Source of the DNA: Obesumbacterium proteus
GTDB taxonomy: Bacteria > Pseudomonadota > Gammaproteobacteria > Enterobacterales > Enterobacteriaceae
NCBI RefSeq assembly: GCF_001586165.1
Contig: NZ_CP014608.1
Coordinates: forward strand, 682,001-746,000
Reading direction: 5' to 3'
DNA: 64,000 nt
The notes below the pieces were generated by a model. That model had not been told where the DNA came from. It made no database searches and saw nothing but the letters and a program-made list of their open reading frames with translations. Shown one piece after another: positions 9,137-18,379 of the stretch (the stretch's first letter is position 1; every line of letters begins with the position of its first letter). Both the position numbers and the translations under genes were made by a program.

Positions 9137-9432
9137 ATTATTTCAGCCTATCAGAGAATATCACCGCGGGGATGTTAGTCATCTAACCTTAAAGGAACCT
9201 TAGTTTTTATTAACGGATTAAGTAAACCGCAATAAACATGTGTCTCGGGATTAATGAACAGCGAGTAAGCGCTGCAATAAAGCCGGACGATACTAGCAAT
9301 ATTATTTTTTCGTAACAATAGATGCTAATTTTTAATAAGAGTTCGTGATGCATTGTGGTTTTTCATTGAAGGAAAGTATTACGTACAGTGGTATGGCGAG
9401 GGCATGAAAGCGTCGAGGTGATTGACTAAACG
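9137..9432. other. Intergenic region between cptA and ppc, no gene seen
   Basis: About 300 bp, AT-rich, without a convincing reading frame on either strand. It holds the cptA promoter side (including the possible PmrA site) and ends at the ppc terminator. Confidence 0.7.
9188..9204 (-). promoter_or_regulatory. Possible PmrA (BasR) box upstream of cptA
   Basis: Minus strand ACTAAG-GTTCC-TTTAAG, two half-sites five bases apart. It resembles the YTTAAK-N5-YTTAAK direct repeat of PmrA boxes. One half-site matches fully and the other has two mismatches. It lies 52-68 bp before the cptA start. Inference only. Confidence 0.4.
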
Positions 9433-9465
9433 AAAAACGCGCTACCTAAAGAGATAGCGCGTTTG
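9433..9465 (-). terminator. Terminator of ppc
   Basis: Perfect 9-bp stem AACGCGCTA (9436-9444) / TAGCGCGTT (9455-9463), followed on the minus strand by T residues (bases 9437-9433), 15 bp past the ppc stop. Confidence 0.8.
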
Positions 9466-9479
9466 TTGTAAGGAAAGTA

Positions 9480-12116
9480 TTAGCCTGTATTGCGCATACC
9501 GGCTGCAACGCCTGCGATGGTGACCATCAGCGCTTGTTCAACGTTGGCATCCGGCTCCGGTAGCGAGCGTGAACGGTGCAACAATTCAGCCTGCAGTACG
9601 TTTAATGGATCGGTATACACGTTGCGTAGCGCGATAGACTCGGCGATCCACGGCAGATCTTCCATCAGGTGATCGTCATTGGCGATGGTGAGCACCACTT
9701 TGATATCTTTCGATAGCTGATCGCGTAGCTGTTTGCCTAGCGGCCACAGTTTTTCGTCAACCAAGCGCTGATCGTAGTATTCAGCCAGCCATAAATCTGA
9801 CTTCGCAAACACCATTTCTAGCATCCCAATGCGGGTTGAGAAGAAAGGCCAGTCGCGACACATGGTTTCCAGCGTTGACTGTTTTCCTTCATCAACGGCG
9901 GCCTGTAGCGCAGCACCTGCGCCCAACCACGCTGGCAGCATTAAGCGGTTTTGCGTCCAAGCGAAGATCCATGGAATGGCGCGCAGACTTTCTACGCCGC
10001 CGTTTGGTTTACGTTTGGCAGGGCGAGAACCCAAAGGCAGTTTGCCAAGCTCAAGCTCAGGCGTCGCAGAACGGAAGTAAGGCACGAAGTCCTTATTTTC
10101 CCGAACATAGCCACGATACATATCGCAGGAAACGTCTGACAACTCATCCATCAAATCGCGCCATTCCTGCTTTGGTGCCGGTGGTGGTAGCAGGTTAGCT
10201 TCCAAAATCGCGTTGGTGTACAGCGATAGACTGCTGATAGTGACCTGTGGTAAACCAAGTTTGAAGCGGATCATCTCGCCTTGCTCGGTGACACGCAGAC
10301 CGCCTTTCAAGCTGCCCGGCGGTTGTGAAAGCAGAGCCGCATGAGCCGGTGCACCACCGCGACCGATCGAACCGCCGCGTCCGTGGAACAGGGTTAATGC
10401 CACGCCCGCTTTTTCACACACGTTAACCAAGGCTTCTTGAGCACGATATTGCGCCCATGATGCGGCCATCACGCCCGCATCTTTTGCTGAGTCAGAGTAG
10501 CCGATCATCACCATCTGCTTGCCCTGAATAAAGCCGCGATACCAATCGATGCTCAATAGCTGAGTCATCACATCTTCGGCATTGTTCAAGTCATCAAGGG
10601 TTTCAAACAGCGGAGCAACAGGCAATGCGTAAGGGCAACCCGCTTCTTTCAATAGCAGATGAACAGCGAGCACGTCGGAAGGAGTGCGCGCCATCGAAAT
10701 TACATAGGCGGCGATAGAACCCTGAGGTGCCTCCGCGATCACGCGGCAGGTATCAAAGACTTCTTTAGTTTCAGCGCTTGGCTCCCATTGGCGTGGAACC
10801 AGTGGGCGTTTGGAGTTGAGTTCACGCACCAAGAAGGCCTGCTTGTCAGCTTCTGACCAGCTTTCATAATCGCCGAGGCCCAAATAACGGGTGAGCTCAG
10901 CTAAGGCTTCAGAGTGACGCGTGCTTTCTTGACGAACATCCATGCGTACGAGCGGTACGCCGAAGCAGTGAACGCGGCGCAGCGTGTCCAGCAGTTGGCC
11001 ATTGGCGATAATGCTCATGCCGCAGGCTTTGAGCGATTGGTAGCAGGCGTACAACGGCTCCCAAAGCTGCTCGTTTTTCACCAGCAGATTGTCTGGGCGC
11101 GTCGCGCGTTCGCCTTTGATTTTCGCTGCCAGATAAACCTGAGTTTCAGTTAGCTGCGTGCGCAGCTTTTTCATCAGCTCACGGTAGGGCTCTTGAACGT
11201 CGTCACCACCGGCTAGAGCGCGCAGTTCTGGCGTGCATTCTGTCATCGACAGTTCAGAAACCAGCACGGCGATATCACGCAGGAACAGGTCGGTAGCTTT
11301 CCAGCGGCTTAACAGTAAAGCGTGGCGCGTGATGTCTGCCGTCACGTTCGGGTTGCCGTCGCGGTCGCCGCCCATCCATGCGGTGAAACGCACGGGCACA
11401 GCTTCAACCGGTAGTTGGTAACCCAATGAGTTTTCTAGCTGTTCATTAAACTCGCGTAAGAATGCCGGAACCCCTTCCCACAGGCTATTTTCCACTACGG
11501 CATATCCCCATTTAGCTTCATCAATTGGGGATGGGCGGTTCTTGCGAATTTCATCGGTATGCCATGATTGAGCAACCAGCTGGCGCAGGCGACGCATGAT
11601 TTGATTGCGTTCGTAGTCGGCCAAATCGCTGTGATCGAGCTGGCTAAGGCAGTTGTTAACCTCAACCAGTTTATGAATCAGGGTACGACGGGTGATTTCA
11701 GTAGGATGAGCGGTGAGGACTAGCTCAATGGAGAGATCGTCTACGGCTTTTTTGATCTGCTCATCGCTGAGATTGTTGTTTTTCAAACGGGTGAAAAGTT
11801 GAGCCATCACTTCAGGGTTGCTTGCCGCTTCGCCATGAGGGGAAATGCTGTGATATTGCTCGGCGGTATTTGTCAGACTCAGGAATTGGCTAAAAGCACG
11901 GGCAACCGGCAATAGCTCATCATTCGACAAGTTCTGTAGCGTCGTTAACAGTTCCTGACGGCTTGCATCGTTACCCGCACGTGAGGATTTTGATAATTTA
12001 CGGATAGTCTCGACGCGGTCTAGGATATTCTCGCCCAGCGCTTCTTTGATGGTGTCGCCGAGCAGCTTCCCTAGCATACTGACGTTACTTCGCATTGCCG
12101 AATATTGTTCGTTCAT
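9480..12116 (-). CDS. ppc: Phosphoenolpyruvate carboxylase
   Basis: Cytoplasmic anaplerotic enzyme: phosphoenolpyruvate + bicarbonate to oxaloacetate + phosphate. The frame is open 33 codons further upstream. The start is placed at base 12116 because MNEQYSAMRSNVSMLGKLLG is the family N-terminus and AGGGGTC precedes it, giving 878 residues (E. coli 883). Catalytic His137 lies in VLTAHPTEITRR. The lysine loop GYSDSAKDAG and the glycine-rich loop FHGRGGSIGRGG (catalytic His and Arg) follow. The C-terminal MRNTG closes the allosteric aspartate site. It lies between argE and cptA as in E. coli. Confidence 0.97.
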   Translation of the reverse strand: MNEQYSAMRSNVSMLGKLLGDTIKEALGENILDRVETIRKLSKSSRAGNDASRQELLTTLQNLSNDELLPVARAFSQFLSLTNTAEQYHSISPHGEAASNPEVMAQLFTRLKNNNLSDEQIKKAVDDLSIELVLTAHPTEITRRTLIHKLVEVNNCLSQLDHSDLADYERNQIMRRLRQLVAQSWHTDEIRKNRPSPIDEAKWGYAVVENSLWEGVPAFLREFNEQLENSLGYQLPVEAVPVRFTAWMGGDRDGNPNVTADITRHALLLSRWKATDLFLRDIAVLVSELSMTECTPELRALAGGDDVQEPYRELMKKLRTQLTETQVYLAAKIKGERATRPDNLLVKNEQLWEPLYACYQSLKACGMSIIANGQLLDTLRRVHCFGVPLVRMDVRQESTRHSEALAELTRYLGLGDYESWSEADKQAFLVRELNSKRPLVPRQWEPSAETKEVFDTCRVIAEAPQGSIAAYVISMARTPSDVLAVHLLLKEAGCPYALPVAPLFETLDDLNNAEDVMTQLLSIDWYRGFIQGKQMVMIGYSDSAKDAGVMAASWAQYRAQEALVNVCEKAGVALTLFHGRGGSIGRGGAPAHAALLSQPPGSLKGGLRVTEQGEMIRFKLGLPQVTISSLSLYTNAILEANLLPPPAPKQEWRDLMDELSDVSCDMYRGYVRENKDFVPYFRSATPELELGKLPLGSRPAKRKPNGGVESLRAIPWIFAWTQNRLMLPAWLGAGAALQAAVDEGKQSTLETMCRDWPFFSTRIGMLEMVFAKSDLWLAEYYDQRLVDEKLWPLGKQLRDQLSKDIKVVLTIANDDHLMEDLPWIAESIALRNVYTDPLNVLQAELLHRSRSLPEPDANVEQALMVTIAGVAAGMRNTG

Positions 12117-12307
12117 AAGACCCCTGACCCCTCCAATATGTAAATTTCTTTCACCCGAAAGGCGTAGACCGCCTCTTTTATAAAGCCACGTTCCATTGTC
12201 TACGTCAATTGTCACAATTTATTGCTAAACGACATGAATTTGGTGATTTAACTGAAATTTAATTACACGGTGACGGGAATTAACGTTTCTAATAACAGTT
12301 ACGTTGC

Positions 12308-12342
12308 AAACGGCGGCGATAGGGTGATATCACCGCCGTTTT
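12308..12342 (-). terminator. Hairpin downstream of argE, likely terminator
   Basis: Stem AACGGCGG (12309-12316) / CCGCCGTT (12333-12340), extended across one mismatch by GATA/TATC. On the minus strand only three T follow, so termination may be partial or Rho-assisted. Confidence 0.5.
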
Positions 12343-12385
12343 CACTGCGAATAATTCATTAAAGCGCGGATCGGTAATTCATCGA

Positions 12386-13534
12386 TTATCTACAAAAATG
12401 TCTAACCACTTGGCCGATCAAATCACGCGTAGGCTGGATGAACGACGTTGCTAAGTACTCATCGGGCTGGTGGGCCTGATCGATTGAGCCGGGCCCTAAG
12501 ACCAGTGTAGGACAAACTTCCTGAATAAATGGCGCTTCGGTGCAATAGTTCACCACTTCCGCACGCTCGCCTAATAATCCCTCAATGACCTGCACCAGCG
12601 GGGCATGAACCGGGCATTCATATCCTGGGATCGGCACATGCAGGTGTTCAATGGTTAAACGGCCTGGCCATTTTTCACTCACCGGTGCTAGAGCTTGATT
12701 GAGTAACTCGTCGATATCGTTAAGCGTCATGCCCGGTAACGGACGGATATCCATATGCAATTCGCAGCAGGCGCAGATTCGGTTCGGTGCGTCGCCGCCG
12801 TGAATATGCCCAAGGTTCATGGTTGGGTATGGAATGGTAAAAGCATCGTGGTGGAAGCGATCTTTTAGCGTGTTCCGCAGCGTCAGCAGATGGCCGATGG
12901 AATCATGCATCAGTTCGATCGCGTTTACGCCGCGAGAGGGATCGCTGGAGTGGCCGGATTGTCCCGTGATGCGGATTGCTTCTGATAAGTGTCCTTTGTG
13001 TGCACGCACGGGTTTGAGTGACGTTGGCTCACCGATGATGGCGCAGTCGGGGCGCAGATGAGTCGTCGCGGCGAAATAACGTGCGCCAGCCATGGTGGTT
13101 TCTTCATCGGCGGTAGCCAAAATATAAAGCGGCTTGCTGAGCTGGCTCAAATCCACATCGCGTAGCGCATCCAGAATAAAAGCGAAGAAGCCTTTCATGT
13201 CTGCGGTGCCGAGTCCGTAAAGCTTATTGTCGTGCTCGGTAAGCGTGAAGGGATCGCGCGTCCAGCGTCCATCATCAAACGGCACGGTATCCGTATGACC
13301 CGCCAGCATCAGCCCGCCACTTCCCTCACCATAGCTGGCGAGGAGATTAAATTTGTTACGCGTATGTGGCACGGACTGCACTTCAACCCGAAAACCAAGA
13401 TCGCTAAACCAGCCTGCGAGTAAGTTGATTAATGTTTCATTGCTTTGATCGAGCGCGCTGTCCGTTGCACTAATGGATGGAGTGGCGATCAGGGCACGGT
13501 ACGGCTCAATAAATGGCGGTAATTTCATATTCAC
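12386..13534 (-). CDS. argE: Acetylornithine deacetylase
   Basis: Zinc-dependent M20-family hydrolase converting N-acetylornithine to ornithine. The 382 residues compare with 383 in E. coli. Metal and catalytic residues are visible in GHTDTVPFDDGRW (about 79-91), GTADMKGFFAF, DEETTMAGARY (about 143) and the C-terminal GSIDQAHQPDEY His. The start is a GTG: MNMKLPPFIE aligns position for position with E. coli MKNKLPPFIE, and AAAGG lies nine bases upstream. An ATG two codons later is the alternative. Divergent from argC across shared ARG boxes. Confidence 0.95.
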   Translation of the reverse strand: MNMKLPPFIEPYRALIATPSISATDSALDQSNETLINLLAGWFSDLGFRVEVQSVPHTRNKFNLLASYGEGSGGLMLAGHTDTVPFDDGRWTRDPFTLTEHDNKLYGLGTADMKGFFAFILDALRDVDLSQLSKPLYILATADEETTMAGARYFAATTHLRPDCAIIGEPTSLKPVRAHKGHLSEAIRITGQSGHSSDPSRGVNAIELMHDSIGHLLTLRNTLKDRFHHDAFTIPYPTMNLGHIHGGDAPNRICACCELHMDIRPLPGMTLNDIDELLNQALAPVSEKWPGRLTIEHLHVPIPGYECPVHAPLVQVIEGLLGERAEVVNYCTEAPFIQEVCPTLVLGPGSIDQAHQPDEYLATSFIQPTRDLIGQVVRHFCR

Positions 13535-13559
13535 TGTTGACAGCCTTTCGTTAGGATAG

Positions 13560-13599
13560 TATCAATATTCATGCATTATTTATGAATAAAAATACAATA
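13560..13599. promoter_or_regulatory. Paired ARG boxes (ArgR operator) between argE and argC
   Basis: Two adjacent 18-bp sites, about 13560-13577 (TATCAATATTCATGCATT) and 13581-13598 (TATGAATAAAAATACAAT), fit the ArgR consensus with its TGAAT/ATTCA halves. As I recall they are almost identical to the E. coli argE-argCBH operator. ArgR with arginine would repress both divergent promoters. Confidence 0.85.
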
Positions 13600-13701
13600 A
13601 GCGCTCGCCGAATGAAACCGTAAAAGTTATGATGAGCAGCGCCAAATGTAATTTTTCCGATCAACAATCTTTCATAAAAACTAAGAAGGTGGAATCGATA
13701 C

Positions 13702-14712
13702 ATGTCTACGTTAAACGGGTTAATTGTAGGAGCCAGCGGTTATACCGGCGCGGAACTCGCCGCTTATCTGCATCGCCATCCTCATATGAACATAACCGGT
13801 TTAACGGTTTCAGCGCAAAGTGCAGATGCAGGAAAGTTGCTTTCTGATTTGCATCCTCAGCTGAAAGGCATTGTTGATTTACCGTTGTTGCCGATGAGCG
13901 ATGTGGCGGCAATGGCAAAAGATGTTGATGTGGTTTTTCTTGCTACGGCGCATGAAGTTAGCCATGACCTCGCCCCGCAGTTTTTACAGATGGGCTGTGT
14001 GGTGTTTGATCTTTCCGGTGCTTATCGGGTCAATCAAGCTAGTTTTTACCAAGATTATTATGGATTTACTCACCAGCATGCCGACTGGCTCGACAAAGCA
14101 GTTTATGGATTGGCGGAGTGGCGTGCTGAAGATATTAAACAGGCTCAACTGGTGGCCGTTCCCGGCTGCTATCCCACGGCGTCACAGCTGGCATTAAAGC
14201 CGCTGATTGATGCGGGTCTGCTCGATTTAAACCAGTGGCCGGTCATCAACGCCGTGAGCGGTGTGAGTGGTGCAGGGCGTAAAGCCAGTATGACGACCAG
14301 CTTTTGCGAAGTCAGTTTGCAGCCTTATGGCATTTTTACTCATCGCCATCAGCCTGAAATAGCGACCCATTTAGGAACGCCGGTGATTTTCACCCCGCAC
14401 TTAGGCAATTTCCCTCGCGGAATTTTGGCCACGATAACCTGCAAATTAACCGCGGGTGTAAAGGCTGAGCAGATCGATGCTGCTTATCAGCAGGCTTATG
14501 CCGGAAAACCGTTGGTTCGCATCTATGACAAAGGCGTTCCGGCGATCAAAAACGTTGCGGGAACGCCGTTCTGCGATATCGGTTTTGCACTTCAGGGTGA
14601 GCACCTGATTATTGTGTCTGCCGAAGATAACTTACTGAAAGGCGCGGCGGCTCAAGCGGTGCAATGCATGAATATTCGCTTTGGATTTAATGAAACCCAA
14701 TCATTGCTGTAA
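13702..14712 (+). CDS. argC: N-acetyl-gamma-glutamyl-phosphate reductase
   Basis: Third step of arginine synthesis: NADPH-dependent reduction of N-acetylglutamyl phosphate to the semialdehyde. The 336 residues compare with 334 in E. coli. An NADP-binding GASGYTGAEL (about 10-19) opens the protein. Catalytic Cys156 lies in VPGCYPTASQL, and a partner His lies in THRHQPEI. First gene of argC-argB-argG-argH, with a 32-bp gap to argB. AAGGTGG precedes the ATG. Regulated by the ARG boxes about 100 bp upstream. Confidence 0.96.
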   Translation: MSTLNGLIVGASGYTGAELAAYLHRHPHMNITGLTVSAQSADAGKLLSDLHPQLKGIVDLPLLPMSDVAAMAKDVDVVFLATAHEVSHDLAPQFLQMGCVVFDLSGAYRVNQASFYQDYYGFTHQHADWLDKAVYGLAEWRAEDIKQAQLVAVPGCYPTASQLALKPLIDAGLLDLNQWPVINAVSGVSGAGRKASMTTSFCEVSLQPYGIFTHRHQPEIATHLGTPVIFTPHLGNFPRGILATITCKLTAGVKAEQIDAAYQQAYAGKPLVRIYDKGVPAIKNVAGTPFCDIGFALQGEHLIIVSAEDNLLKGAAAQAVQCMNIRFGFNETQSLL

Positions 14713-14744
14713 CGACCAAACGTTAACTTTAAAAAGAGACTGCT

Positions 14745-15524
14745 ATGAATAATCCATTAATCATCAAGTTAGGTGGCGTACTGCTCGATAGTGAAGAGGC
14801 GATGCAACGTTTGTTTCAGGCTTTAGTTGCTTACCGCCAAAGCCATCAGCGACCACTGGTGATTGTTCATGGCGGTGGCTGTTTGGTGGATGATCTGATG
14901 AAGCAGCTCAATTTACCGGTAGTGAAGAAGAACGGGCTGCGCGTCACGCCAGCCGATCAGATCGGCATTATTACCGGTGCGCTCGCCGGTACGGCAAACA
15001 AAACGCTGCTGGCCTGTGCCAAGAAACACAAAATTGCAGCGGTAGGTTTGTCATTGGGCGATGGCGATATGGTTGAAGTGAGCCAGTTGTCAGAAGAACT
15101 CGGCCATGTGGGCAAAGCGAAAGCGGGCTCACCGGCGCTGGTCACGACGCTGTTGGCAACAGGCTATCTGCCGATTATCAGCTCGGTTGGGATCACCGCG
15201 GAAGGCGAATTGATGAATGTGAATGCCGATCAGGCTGCCACCGCATTGGCGGCAACCTTAGGCGCGGATTTGATTTTGCTGTCAGACGTTAGCGGTATTC
15301 TGGATGGCAAAGGGCAGCGTATAGAAGAAATGACGGCTGCCAAAGCAGAGCAACTGATCGTTCAAGGCATTATTACCGATGGAATGATTGTAAAAGTAAA
15401 CGCTGCGCTTGATGCCGCTCGGTCTTTGGGAAGGCCGGTTGATATTGCAAGCTGGCGCCATGCCGAGAAACTTCCGGCATTGTTTAATGGCGTGCCGGTA
15501 GGCACCAGAATTCTCGCGAATTAA
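14745..15524 (+). CDS. argB: Acetylglutamate kinase
   Basis: Second step of arginine synthesis: ATP + N-acetylglutamate to N-acetylglutamyl phosphate. Amino-acid-kinase fold, 259 residues (E. coli 258). The N-terminal phosphate loop (IKLGGVLLD), the substrate loop VHGGGCLVDDLM (about 42-53) and the nucleotide loop LLSDVSGILDGKG (about 180) are seen. Like the E. coli enzyme it lacks the N-terminal helix that links arginine-inhibited hexamers. A small hairpin (ATTACCC/GGGTAAT, 15524-15546) follows the stop and may mark an RNA processing point before argG. Confidence 0.96.
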   Translation: MNNPLIIKLGGVLLDSEEAMQRLFQALVAYRQSHQRPLVIVHGGGCLVDDLMKQLNLPVVKKNGLRVTPADQIGIITGALAGTANKTLLACAKKHKIAAVGLSLGDGDMVEVSQLSEELGHVGKAKAGSPALVTTLLATGYLPIISSVGITAEGELMNVNADQAATALAATLGADLILLSDVSGILDGKGQRIEEMTAAKAEQLIVQGIITDGMIVKVNAALDAARSLGRPVDIASWRHAEKLPALFNGVPVGTRILAN

Positions 15525-15599
15525 TTACCCGTCAATGTAGGGTAATGACGACCTAATCTAACTAAATAATTTTAAGTTATTGAGATAAAGGAAAAGACT

Positions 15600-16814
15600 A
15601 TGGCAACGCAAGGCATCAGCAAAATCGTTCTGGCTTACTCTGGCGGCTTGGATACGTCAGCAATCATTCCTTGGCTGAAAGAAAACTACGGCGACTGTGA
15701 AGTTATCGCATTCGTGGCAGATATCGGCCAAGAGCGTGAAGACTTGGTTGGCGTGGAAGAAAAAGCGCTGCGCTCTGGTGCTTCTGCCTGTTATATCGCC
15801 GATCTGCGTGAAGAATTCATCAAAGATTATGTTTACCCTGTGCTGAAAACCGGTGCGCTGTACGAAGGAACCTATTTGCTGGGAACCTCAATGGCGCGCC
15901 CGCTGATTGCCAAAGCGCAGGTTGAACTTGCCCTGAAACTCGGCGCGGATGCGCTGTGCCACGGCGCAACGGGTAAAGGTAACGATCAGGTTCGTTTCGA
16001 AACCACCTATACCGCGCTGGCTCCACAGCTGAAAGTGGTTGCCCCTTGGCGTGAGTGGGATTTACGTTCGCGTGAAGCGCTGCTGGACTACCTGAAAGTA
16101 CGCGATATTCCAACCACTGCATCGCTGGAAAAAATTTACAGCCGTGATGCGAACGCTTGGCATATTTCCACCGAGGGTGGCGTGCTTGAAAGCCCATGGA
16201 ATGCCTCTAACCAAGATTGCTGGGTCTGGACGAATTCCCCTGAAGATGCACCAAATGAGTCTGAATTAGTGACCGTTGGTGTTGAAAACGGCGAAGTGGT
16301 TGCGGTTAACGGCAAAAAAATGAGCCCGTTTGCCTGCTTAGAAGCGCTGAATGTGTTGGGTGCAAAACACGGTGTGGGCCGTATTGATATCGTGGAAAAC
16401 CGTCTGGTAGGGATCAAATCCCGTGGCTGCTACGAAACCCCAGGGGGCACCATTATGATGGCAGCTCTGCGCGGGGTAGAGCAGTTAGTGCTGGATCGTG
16501 ATTGCTTTAAATGGCGTGAACAGCTTGGTCAGGAAATGTCCTATGTTGTATACGATGGCCGTTGGTTTGCGCCGTTGCGTGAGTCCATTCAGGCTGCAGC
16601 TGACTCCATCGCCAAAGATGTTAATGGCGAAGTCGTGATTAAGTTGTATAAAGGACAGGCAACGGCTATCCAGAAAAAATCTGGCAACAGCCTGTATAAC
16701 GAAGAGTTTGCTACCTTCGGCGAAGATGACGTTTACGATCACAGCCATGCGGGCGGCTTTATTCGCTTGTTCTCGTTGTCATCACGTATTCGTGCGCTGA
16801 ACGAGAAGAAATAA
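15600..16814 (+). CDS. argG: Argininosuccinate synthase, short form
   Basis: Joins citrulline and aspartate with ATP to argininosuccinate. The 404 residues open with the PP-loop VLAYSGGLDTSAIIPWL, then the citrulline/aspartate loop HGATGKGNDQVRFE (about 120). This is the short type found in Vibrio, Yersinia, Serratia and many bacteria. E. coli K-12 argG is a 447-residue form that lies elsewhere on its chromosome. Here argG sits inside the argCB-H cluster, co-directional, with AAAGGAAAAG before the ATG. It could be transcribed with argCB or from its own promoter in the 75-bp gap. Confidence 0.95.
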   Translation: MATQGISKIVLAYSGGLDTSAIIPWLKENYGDCEVIAFVADIGQEREDLVGVEEKALRSGASACYIADLREEFIKDYVYPVLKTGALYEGTYLLGTSMARPLIAKAQVELALKLGADALCHGATGKGNDQVRFETTYTALAPQLKVVAPWREWDLRSREALLDYLKVRDIPTTASLEKIYSRDANAWHISTEGGVLESPWNASNQDCWVWTNSPEDAPNESELVTVGVENGEVVAVNGKKMSPFACLEALNVLGAKHGVGRIDIVENRLVGIKSRGCYETPGGTIMMAALRGVEQLVLDRDCFKWREQLGQEMSYVVYDGRWFAPLRESIQAAADSIAKDVNGEVVIKLYKGQATAIQKKSGNSLYNEEFATFGEDDVYDHSHAGGFIRLFSLSSRIRALNEKK

Positions 16815-16821
16815 TAGCAGG

Positions 16822-16920
16822 CCTTCCCCCTCCCAACCTCCCCCTTCGCAGGGGGAGGAGCCGATCGAGCAACGATTGCTGACAGCTCCCTCCCCTGTGA
16901 AGGGGAGGGTTGGGGTGGGG
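16822..16920. repeat. REP-like inverted pair in the argG-argH gap
   Basis: Two C/G-rich arms, 16822-16861 and 16884-16920, are imperfect reverse complements. Each arm is itself a palindrome (left CTCCCCC-TTCGCA-GGGGGAG, right TCCCCT-GTGA-AGGGGA) with a tail of the CCCTCCCAACC / GGGTTGGGGTGGGG type. The arrangement is that of a bacterial interspersed mosaic (REP pair). It lies inside a transcribed operon, so it would form a large RNA hairpin between argG and argH. Confidence 0.85.
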
Positions 16921-16959
16921 TAATAATGAGTAGAACACTAAAATTCAACGGAGCATCAC

Positions 16960-18333
16960 ATGGCACTATGGGGCGGGCGGTTCAGTCAGGCGGCAGACCA
17001 GCGGTTTAAGCAATTTAACGACTCACTGCGGTTTGATTACCGATTGGCTGAGCAGGATATTACCGGCTCGGTGGCATGGTCGAAGGCGCTGGTGACCGTG
17101 AATGTTTTAACGATTGAAGAACAACAAAAGTTGGAAGATGCGTTGGGTGTGTTGCTGGAAGAAGTTCAGGCGAATCCCAATGCAATTTTGGCCAGCGATG
17201 CAGAAGATATTCACAGCTGGGTTGAGACGCAGCTGATTAATAAAGTCGGTGATTTAGGTAAAAAACTCCACACGGGGCGTAGCCGTAACGATCAGGTTGC
17301 CACGGATCTGAAACTCTGGTGCAAGAATGAGATCGGTGAGTTGTTATTGGCTGTTCAGCAGTTGCAGCAGGCGCTGGTGGTAACCGCTGAAGCCAATCAG
17401 GACGCAGTGATGCCGGGTTATACCCATCTTCAACGCGCACAGCCCGTGACTTTTGCTCACTGGTGTTTGGCGTATGCCGAGATGCTGGCGCGTGATGAAA
17501 GCCGTTTGCACGATACGTTGAAACGTTTGGATGTGAGCCCGCTTGGGTGTGGGGCTTTGGCGGGCACGGCTTATCCCATCGATCGTGAACAGTTGGCGGA
17601 ATGGCTAGGTTTTGCTAGCGCAACGCGCAACAGTTTGGATAGCGTTTCTGACCGCGACCACGTGCTGGAACTGCTTTCTAATGCGTCCATCGGTATGGTG
17701 CATTTGTCGCGTTTTGCGGAAGACCTGATCTTCTTCAACAGCGGTGAAGCGAACTTTGTTGAGCTGTCCGATCGCGTGACGTCTGGTTCATCGTTGATGC
17801 CACAGAAGAAAAATCCCGATGCATTAGAACTGATTCGCGGCAAATGTGGCCGCGTGCAGGGCGCGTTGACCGGCATGATGATGACGTTGAAAGGCCTACC
17901 TTTGGCCTACAACAAAGATATGCAGGAAGATAAAGAGGGTCTATTCGACGCACTGGATACGTGGATGGACTGCCTACATATGGCCGCGCTGGTGTTGGAT
18001 GGTATTCAGGTGAAGCGTCCTCGTTGCCAAGAAGCTGCGGAACAAGGATATGCGAACGCAACAGAGTTGGCCGATTACCTCGTCGCGAAAGGCGTTCCGT
18101 TCCGTGAAGCCCACCATATTGTAGGTGAAGCGGTGGTGGGAGCGATTAAGCAGGGTAAAGCCTTGGAAGCGTTGAGCCTCAGCGAATTGCAAAAATTCAG
18201 CAGCGTGATTGGCGATGACGTTTATCCTATTTTGTCACTGCAATCTTGTTTGGATAAACGTAGTGCCAAAGGTGGCGTTTCTCCGCATCAGGTCGCTCAG
18301 GCGATTGCCGAGGCAAAACAGCGCCTGCTTTAG
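16960..18333 (+). CDS. argH: Argininosuccinate lyase
   Basis: Last step of arginine synthesis: argininosuccinate to arginine + fumarate. The 457 residues equal E. coli. Fumarase/aspartase superfamily signature GSSLMPQKKNPD lies near residue 278, with the catalytic serine loop. HTGRSRNDQVATD (about 104) and GYTHLQRAQPVTF (about 153) line the active site. CAACGGAG precedes the ATG. Separated from argG by the REP pair and closed by the terminator at 18353. Confidence 0.96.
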   Translation: MALWGGRFSQAADQRFKQFNDSLRFDYRLAEQDITGSVAWSKALVTVNVLTIEEQQKLEDALGVLLEEVQANPNAILASDAEDIHSWVETQLINKVGDLGKKLHTGRSRNDQVATDLKLWCKNEIGELLLAVQQLQQALVVTAEANQDAVMPGYTHLQRAQPVTFAHWCLAYAEMLARDESRLHDTLKRLDVSPLGCGALAGTAYPIDREQLAEWLGFASATRNSLDSVSDRDHVLELLSNASIGMVHLSRFAEDLIFFNSGEANFVELSDRVTSGSSLMPQKKNPDALELIRGKCGRVQGALTGMMMTLKGLPLAYNKDMQEDKEGLFDALDTWMDCLHMAALVLDGIQVKRPRCQEAAEQGYANATELADYLVAKGVPFREAHHIVGEAVVGAIKQGKALEALSLSELQKFSSVIGDDVYPILSLQSCLDKRSAKGGVSPHQVAQAIAEAKQRLL

Positions 18334-18352
18334 TTCAGCCGTTGTACCAATG

Positions 18353-18379
18353 AAAAACCGGGCAATGCCCGGTTTTTTT
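18353..18379. terminator. Bidirectional terminator between argH and hicB
   Basis: AAAAACCGGGC (18353-18363), AAT loop, GCCCGGTTTTT (18367-18377). It serves argH on the plus strand. On the minus strand it begins right at the hicB stop. The same core is repeated at 19091-19113, on the other side of hicAB. Confidence 0.9.

Noticed and set aside
16822..16920. CRISPR-like repeat
   Set aside because: Only two palindromic arms in inverted orientation, no direct repeats with spacers. No CRISPR array or cas gene was seen anywhere in the window.
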